From Deltaproteobacteria bacterium (lineage in GTDB: Bacteria; Desulfobacterota; Binatia; UBA9968): DNA of 8,524 nucleotides. Location: the NCBI GenBank assembly GCA_020027655.1, contig JAHKKJ010000116.1, forward strand, positions 1 to 8,524, in the 5' to 3' direction. The translations under genes and the position numbers were made by a program. Shown piece after piece: positions 5,074-8,524 of this stretch. The notes beneath the pieces were generated by a model. It was not told where the DNA came from, made no database searches, and saw only the letters and a list, made by a program, of their open reading frames with translations. Numbering within the stretch: the stretch's first letter is position 1; every line of letters starts with the position of its first letter.

Positions 5074-6513
5074 ATGAATAGGGATGGCAAGAATCACGTT
5101 GCATTATTGATTGCGGTTTTTCTGCTTACAATCTTCCTTCCTGTCAGCCCCACCACGGCCCAGAACACTCCGGAACGTCCGCTGGAAAAACTTATCATCG
5201 CCTACAGCTCTGTTTCAGCCAACATGGCCCCGTTGTGGATCACGCACGAGCGTGGGTTTTTCCGCAAATACGGGCTTGATGTACAGCTGGTTTTTATTGA
5301 GAGCGGCAGCACGACGGTGCAAAGCCTGATCTCCAAGGAAGTAGCCTTTGCCCAGATGGCGGGCGCAGGCGTGCTGCAAAGCCGCCTCCGGGGATCGGAT
5401 GTCGTGCTGATCGCGGGATTTCTCAACACCATGGACTATCAGCTCATGGTCGACAAGGGTATTACCCGGCCCGATCAGCTCAAGGGGAAAAGCATGGCGG
5501 TTAGCCGCTTTGGCTCTTCGTCGGACTTCGCTACCCGCTATGCTCTAGATAAATTCGGGTTAGTGCCGGACAGGGATGTGACGATCCTTGAGATTGGCAG
5601 TCAGCCCGCCCGGTTTGCTGCTCTTGAGGCAGGAAAAATCCAGGCGGCGATGGTAGCGATTCCATTAACGCGCAGGGCTAAAGCCCTCGGTTTTCATGCC
5701 TTGGCGGATTTGCAGATGCTCGGACTCGAATATCAACACACGGGCTTGGCGACAACTGAGGCGCTGATCCGAGCCCGTCCTGATCTCGTCCGTAACGTCA
5801 TGAAAGCCTACGTGGAAGGGATTCATTATTACAAGACGCGCCGTGCCGGCTCTTTGGGAATTCTCGCAAAGTATCTCAAGACCCCTAACGTTGAAGTTTT
5901 GACTGAAGTTCACGAAAACTTGGGATTAAAACTGACTCCCCAGAAGCCGTATCCTACGCTGCGCGGCATTGAGATCATGCTCCGCGAGTTAGCTGCGAGA
6001 GATTCCAAGGCCAGAGGAGCGAAGCCCGACGAGTTCGTCAACTTAGCTTTTATTAAAGAGTTGGATAACTCTGGCTTTATCGATCGTCTTTACAAAACTC
6101 AACCGGTGGTTGCGAACCGCGAAGAACGTCCCGCGCCAGCTGCTCAGATCGCTCAAGAGACGGCCGTGCAGAACAATTTGAAAGCACGACCAGCCCGGGA
6201 AGAGGCTAAACCAGTTTCCGTGCCTGCCGCCAAGTCAGGGCAATACACGGTGGAAACGGGAGATACGCTGAGCTACCTGGCACTCAAATATTATGGAGAT
6301 CAATATAAATGGGAAAAGATCTACGAGGCGAATAAGCAGACCATGAGAAATCCCAATTCCCTTTACGTTGGACAAAAGATCATGATCCCGTTTTTGGATG
6401 GAAAACTTTTTGGGGAACAAAGTCTGCCCGTCTTTAATCAGTCACCCGACTATAATCTGGAGAGACCCTCAGCCACTGCAACGAATATCTCAGATGTCTC
6501 AGAGCTGCGCTAA
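5074..6513 (+). CDS. NMT1/THI5-like ABC substrate-binding protein fused to a C-terminal LysM domain
   Basis: This 479-residue exported protein has a Sec-type signal peptide (basic N7-H8 region, hydrophobic 9-24, likely cleavage after A29) and no lipobox Cys. Residues about 38-346 are an NMT1/THI5-type (SsuA/TauA/ThiY-like) periplasmic binding fold: 'APLWITHERGFFRKYGLDV', then 'SGSTTVQSLISKEVAFAQ', 'DQLKGKSMAVSRFGSSSDF' and 'ALEAGKIQAAMV'. An Ala/Pro/Glu-rich linker (about 347-389) leads to one LysM module (Y391-P439), with Y-T-V-x-x-G-D-T-L at the start and 'LYVGQKIMIP' at the end. A 40-residue polar tail follows. LysM binds N-acetylglucosamine-containing peptidoglycan, so the binding protein is probably held on the sacculus. 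Related ABC binding proteins are usually free or lipid-anchored. It follows the HAMP gene by 28 bases with GGAAG 7 bases before ATG, so the two are probably co-transcribed. No permease or ATPase adjoins it. Ligand unknown. Confidence 0.9.
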   Translation: MNRDGKNHVALLIAVFLLTIFLPVSPTTAQNTPERPLEKLIIAYSSVSANMAPLWITHERGFFRKYGLDVQLVFIESGSTTVQSLISKEVAFAQMAGAGVLQSRLRGSDVVLIAGFLNTMDYQLMVDKGITRPDQLKGKSMAVSRFGSSSDFATRYALDKFGLVPDRDVTILEIGSQPARFAALEAGKIQAAMVAIPLTRRAKALGFHALADLQMLGLEYQHTGLATTEALIRARPDLVRNVMKAYVEGIHYYKTRRAGSLGILAKYLKTPNVEVLTEVHENLGLKLTPQKPYPTLRGIEIMLRELAARDSKARGAKPDEFVNLAFIKELDNSGFIDRLYKTQPVVANREERPAPAAQIAQETAVQNNLKARPAREEAKPVSVPAAKSGQYTVETGDTLSYLALKYYGDQYKWEKIYEANKQTMRNPNSLYVGQKIMIPFLDGKLFGEQSLPVFNQSPDYNLERPSATATNISDVSELR

Positions 6514-6662
6514 GACGTAGATTTTCAATCGTTCGATAAGTATTTTTCTCAATCCACCTCGAGAACTCCACCCACTGCTTTAACCACGATCCGACGAACG
6601 CTAACGCGCGGAATCTTGTAGATGAGAATTCGAACCACAACGGTTTTGGCGATACTGCTATT

Positions 6663-7007
6663 ATGATTTCTACGACCTGCAATACCCATCTGTTGGGTGA
6701 TCGCATCCTGGAACGAGGGCGCATCGGCCAAGGCAATTTTGAGGTTACCTGGAAAGTCGCGGAGTACGTGCGTCCTCGTCGCGTGCTATTGCAATCGGAA
6801 CTATCGCCGGTGCAGATCATCTATTCGTTTAACCCGCAGGGCAACGCCACCGAATACACGCGGGAATTGAAGTACAACGGGAAGATCTCAAGTCCCGATC
6901 CCAACGAAGTGAACCGTTTAATGCGCGCTCAATCGGAGCAAGCGGTTAAGCAACTAAAACAGTTGGTAGAAAAAATTCTAGACGACGAGAAAATTCAGTC
7001 CCGGTAG
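6663..7007 (+). CDS. SRPBCC-like (polyketide cyclase/START-type) C-terminal fragment, possible pseudogene
   Basis: The 114-residue frame from residue about 17 on reads like the second half of a SRPBCC domain: G17-D-x-x-x-E-R-G-R-I-G, then 'FEVTWKVAEYVRPRRVLLQS' (a beta strand and the 'eVteyePPrrl' turn), 'YSFNPQGNATEYTRELKY' and a long C-terminal helix (about 86-108) with 'QLKQLVEKI'. SRPBCC proteins of this kind are usually about 140-160 residues and open with a strand plus two helices containing a Trp. That part is missing. Upstream, the same frame stays open to a stop at 6537-6539 but is rich in Asn and His, has no ATG, GTG or TTG start and does not look like the missing half. No Shine-Dalgarno precedes the ATG at 6663. 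Its codon use is coding-like, so it is either an N-terminally truncated relic or has an unrecognised start. Ligand unknown. Confidence 0.55.
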   Translation: MISTTCNTHLLGDRILERGRIGQGNFEVTWKVAEYVRPRRVLLQSELSPVQIIYSFNPQGNATEYTRELKYNGKISSPDPNEVNRLMRAQSEQAVKQLKQLVEKILDDEKIQSR

Positions 7008-7147
7008 TCTGCCCACCATTCAGGCTTGGAGCCGCTGACGCCAGGTTCGACTAGCGAGCGCAGGTCCCTACCCATAGACTTGTAAATCCAATAAGGCCGG
7101 ACTAAGAGATAGGAGCAATTTACGGCTGCTGAATCAGAAAGGAAAAA

Positions 7148-8392
7148 ATGCGGGTAGTTGACGAATTAACCGACCAGCTACGACAGATACGACAAACAGA
7201 TTCTCTGCTTTGGCTCATCGCCTTGGGTCACACCTTTACCCATTGGTGCCCCGCTACCTTCTATCTTCTTCTGCCTTACCTCGTTCAAGAATTGGGGCTC
7301 ACCTACAGCCAAGCGGGTTTCCTGATTACGATCAGAGTGGCCGCCAACCTGCTCGTTAACATTCCAGCCGGAATGTTGGTGGACATTATCGGCAAGAAAG
7401 CTTTGCTCATGGCTCTGGCGCTGCTTGCTACCGGCGTGCCCTATTTCTTGGTCGGCATCAGTCACAGCTTTTTCTGGGTAGCCTTGTTCATGGCGTTCGT
7501 CGGCGTGGGGAATTATCTCTGGCACCCGGCGGCGATCTCGACGCTATCCGAGAAGTTTCCCGAAAAGCGCGGCTTCGCCATCGCGATTCACGCCGTTGGG
7601 CCTAACATCGGTGAAAGCCTCGCCCCTCTGCTAGTCGGCGTCCTGCTGCTCGTTATGTCCTGGCGCAATGTGCTATTCGTCAATCTCATTCCCGGCATTG
7701 TCATTGCTTTCATCCTCTGGAAGTTTCTCTTTGGCAAATTGGAATACCGCGCCCAGTCAAAACAAGGTCTCGATGCCAGAGAGTATTTCAGCGGGATGAA
7801 AAAGATGGCGCAAAACCCGAGCATCTTGCTGCTGGTGCTGGTCGCGGGCATGCGTTCGATGACCCAACAGGGATTACACACGTTTCTGCCGATCTATCTT
7901 ACTCATGACCTCGGTCTATCCAGCGCTCTCGCAGGTCTCTACCTCTCGATTACCCAGACCGCCGGCATGATCGGCACCCCGATTGCCGGGAGCATTTCAG
8001 ACCGCCGCGGCAGAAAGCGAGTCCTGACCGCGGGGCTGTTCTCCACCAGCATCGTGCTTTTCGTTCTCGCTTACTTTCGAATGACCTGGTTGTTCATCAC
8101 CGCGCTCGCCTTTTTGGGTTTCTTTTTGTATGCAGTTAGACCGGTCATCTGGGCTTGGGTATTGGACCTCAGCCCGAAGGAGTTGGGAGGAAGCACGGTG
8201 AGTTTCTTTTCTGGCTCCCAGTCTTTGCTCAGCTCTCTATCCCCGGTGATATGCGGTTTCATCGCCGACCGCTGGGGCATCCTCACGGCCTTTTACTTTC
8301 TTGCCGGCACGGTTCTCATCGCCAATCTTGTCGTTCTTGCCGTGCGTGAAGAAAGTCGAGAGGCACCGGCAATGGTCGAGGAGCCCGCCTAG
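7148..8392 (+). CDS. Major facilitator superfamily transporter, 12 TM, fosmidomycin-resistance-like branch
   Basis: The 414-residue protein starts with ATG after AAGGA (7139-7143, spacer 4). It has two six-helix halves joined by a polar loop (about 196-222). MFS motif A is present between helices 2 and 3 as G75-M-L-V-D79-I-I-G-K-K84 and repeated between helices 8 and 9 as G281-S-I-S-D285-R-R-G-R-K290. The helix 4 region 'LWHPAAIS' (124-131) and 'GFAIAIHAVGPNIGESLAP' (142-160) recall the Fsr-like branch. Helices 1 and 7 carry TM-embedded His residues (H28, H32, H244). MFS proteins are inner-membrane secondary carriers for import or drug/metabolite export; direction and substrate are not evident. 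It follows the SRPBCC-like frame by 140 bases. I see no convincing promoter or terminator, so it could be read with the upstream genes. The C-terminal 15 residues are acidic and cytoplasmic. Confidence 0.93.
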   Translation: MRVVDELTDQLRQIRQTDSLLWLIALGHTFTHWCPATFYLLLPYLVQELGLTYSQAGFLITIRVAANLLVNIPAGMLVDIIGKKALLMALALLATGVPYFLVGISHSFFWVALFMAFVGVGNYLWHPAAISTLSEKFPEKRGFAIAIHAVGPNIGESLAPLLVGVLLLVMSWRNVLFVNLIPGIVIAFILWKFLFGKLEYRAQSKQGLDAREYFSGMKKMAQNPSILLLVLVAGMRSMTQQGLHTFLPIYLTHDLGLSSALAGLYLSITQTAGMIGTPIAGSISDRRGRKRVLTAGLFSTSIVLFVLAYFRMTWLFITALAFLGFFLYAVRPVIWAWVLDLSPKELGGSTVSFFSGSQSLLSSLSPVICGFIADRWGILTAFYFLAGTVLIANLVVLAVREESREAPAMVEEPA

Positions 8393-8464
8393 AGCCGCTA
8401 GCCCGGGATTTTTCATAGTCCGACGAAAGCTCACGACACAGTGTAGGCCGAGGAGTGGGCTCGA

Positions 8465-8524
8465 ATGGCGCGGGCACAGGAGCGTAAGGCTGCGCCGACT
8501 TCTAAGGTGCCTGGCCATAGCTTG
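8465..8524 (+). CDS. Start of an unrecognised gene, cut by right edge
   Basis: ATG at 8465 opens a frame of 20 codons that reaches the window edge without a stop. An AGGAG at 8451-8455 lies 9 bases upstream, a good ribosome-binding site. The visible residues begin MARAQERKAAPTSK, basic and without a signal peptide. I do not recognise the product. It would be 72 bases downstream of the MFS stop in the same direction, so it could belong to one transcription unit with it. Confidence 0.4.
   Translation, partial: MARAQERKAAPTSKVPGHSL

Noticed and set aside
6682..6698. ATACCCATC at 6682-6690, identical to nine bases of the repeat at 2181-2189, as a repeat scar at the SRPBCC junction
   Set aside because: Nine bases is too short, and the flanking bases do not continue the repeat.
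7080..7108. TTGTAA and TAAGAG as a promoter for the MFS gene
   Set aside because: The -10 has only two of six consensus matches, so it is not better than background.
8393..8420. GCTAGC/CCCGGG followed by ATTTTT as a terminator after the MFS gene
   Set aside because: Both are 6-base palindromes without a loop, and no stem can be drawn next to the short T run.

Overview
The window (8,524 bases, G+C slightly above half by eye) looks like chromosomal DNA from an uncultured, probably diderm (Gram-negative-type) bacterium. The reasons are a Tat-exported family 5 binding protein, a Sec-exported NMT1-type binding protein with no lipobox, and two palindromic REP-like repeats. The mix of orphan NMT1-type binding proteins, a glycine-reductase-B-like protein and MFS carriers recalls soil or sediment deltaproteobacterial, Binatota, Tectomicrobia or NC10 genomes. 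That placement is an impression and was not tested. There are no rRNA, tRNA, CRISPR, transposase or phage genes.

Layout. The left edge (1-293, minus) is the N-terminal 97 residues of a GrdE-type component B subunit of the glycine/sarcosine/betaine reductase family. A divergent spacer (294-610) holds a good -35 box for that gene and a two-hairpin repeat element. Next is a 499-residue DUF255/YyaL-type protein, a thioredoxin fold plus an alpha/alpha-barrel domain (611-2110, plus). It converges on a Tat-signal family 5 ABC substrate-binding protein (2293-3825, minus); a 90-base inverted-repeat element (2152-2241) lies between the two genes. A 467-base divergent spacer (3826-4292) precedes a plus-strand block. 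This block contains a two-TM sensor ending in a HAMP domain (4293-5045), an NMT1/THI5-like binding protein fused to a C-terminal LysM domain (5074-6513), a SRPBCC-like reading frame lacking its N-terminal part (6663-7007) and a 12-TM MFS transporter (7148-8392). A short open frame with a good ribosome-binding site runs off the right edge (8465-8524).

How the genes may work together. The window is rich in small-molecule capture and transport functions (two binding proteins, one MFS carrier), but no ABC permease or ATPase is present. The most unusual unit is the two-gene set 4293-6513. Its membrane receptor has an extracytoplasmic sensor region and a HAMP domain but no kinase, cyclase or methyl-accepting output. 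It sits 28 bases upstream of a binding protein that carries its own peptidoglycan-binding module. A reasonable inference is a wall-tethered solute-binding protein that presents ligand to a membrane receptor rather than feeding a permease. This rests on domain content and gene order only.
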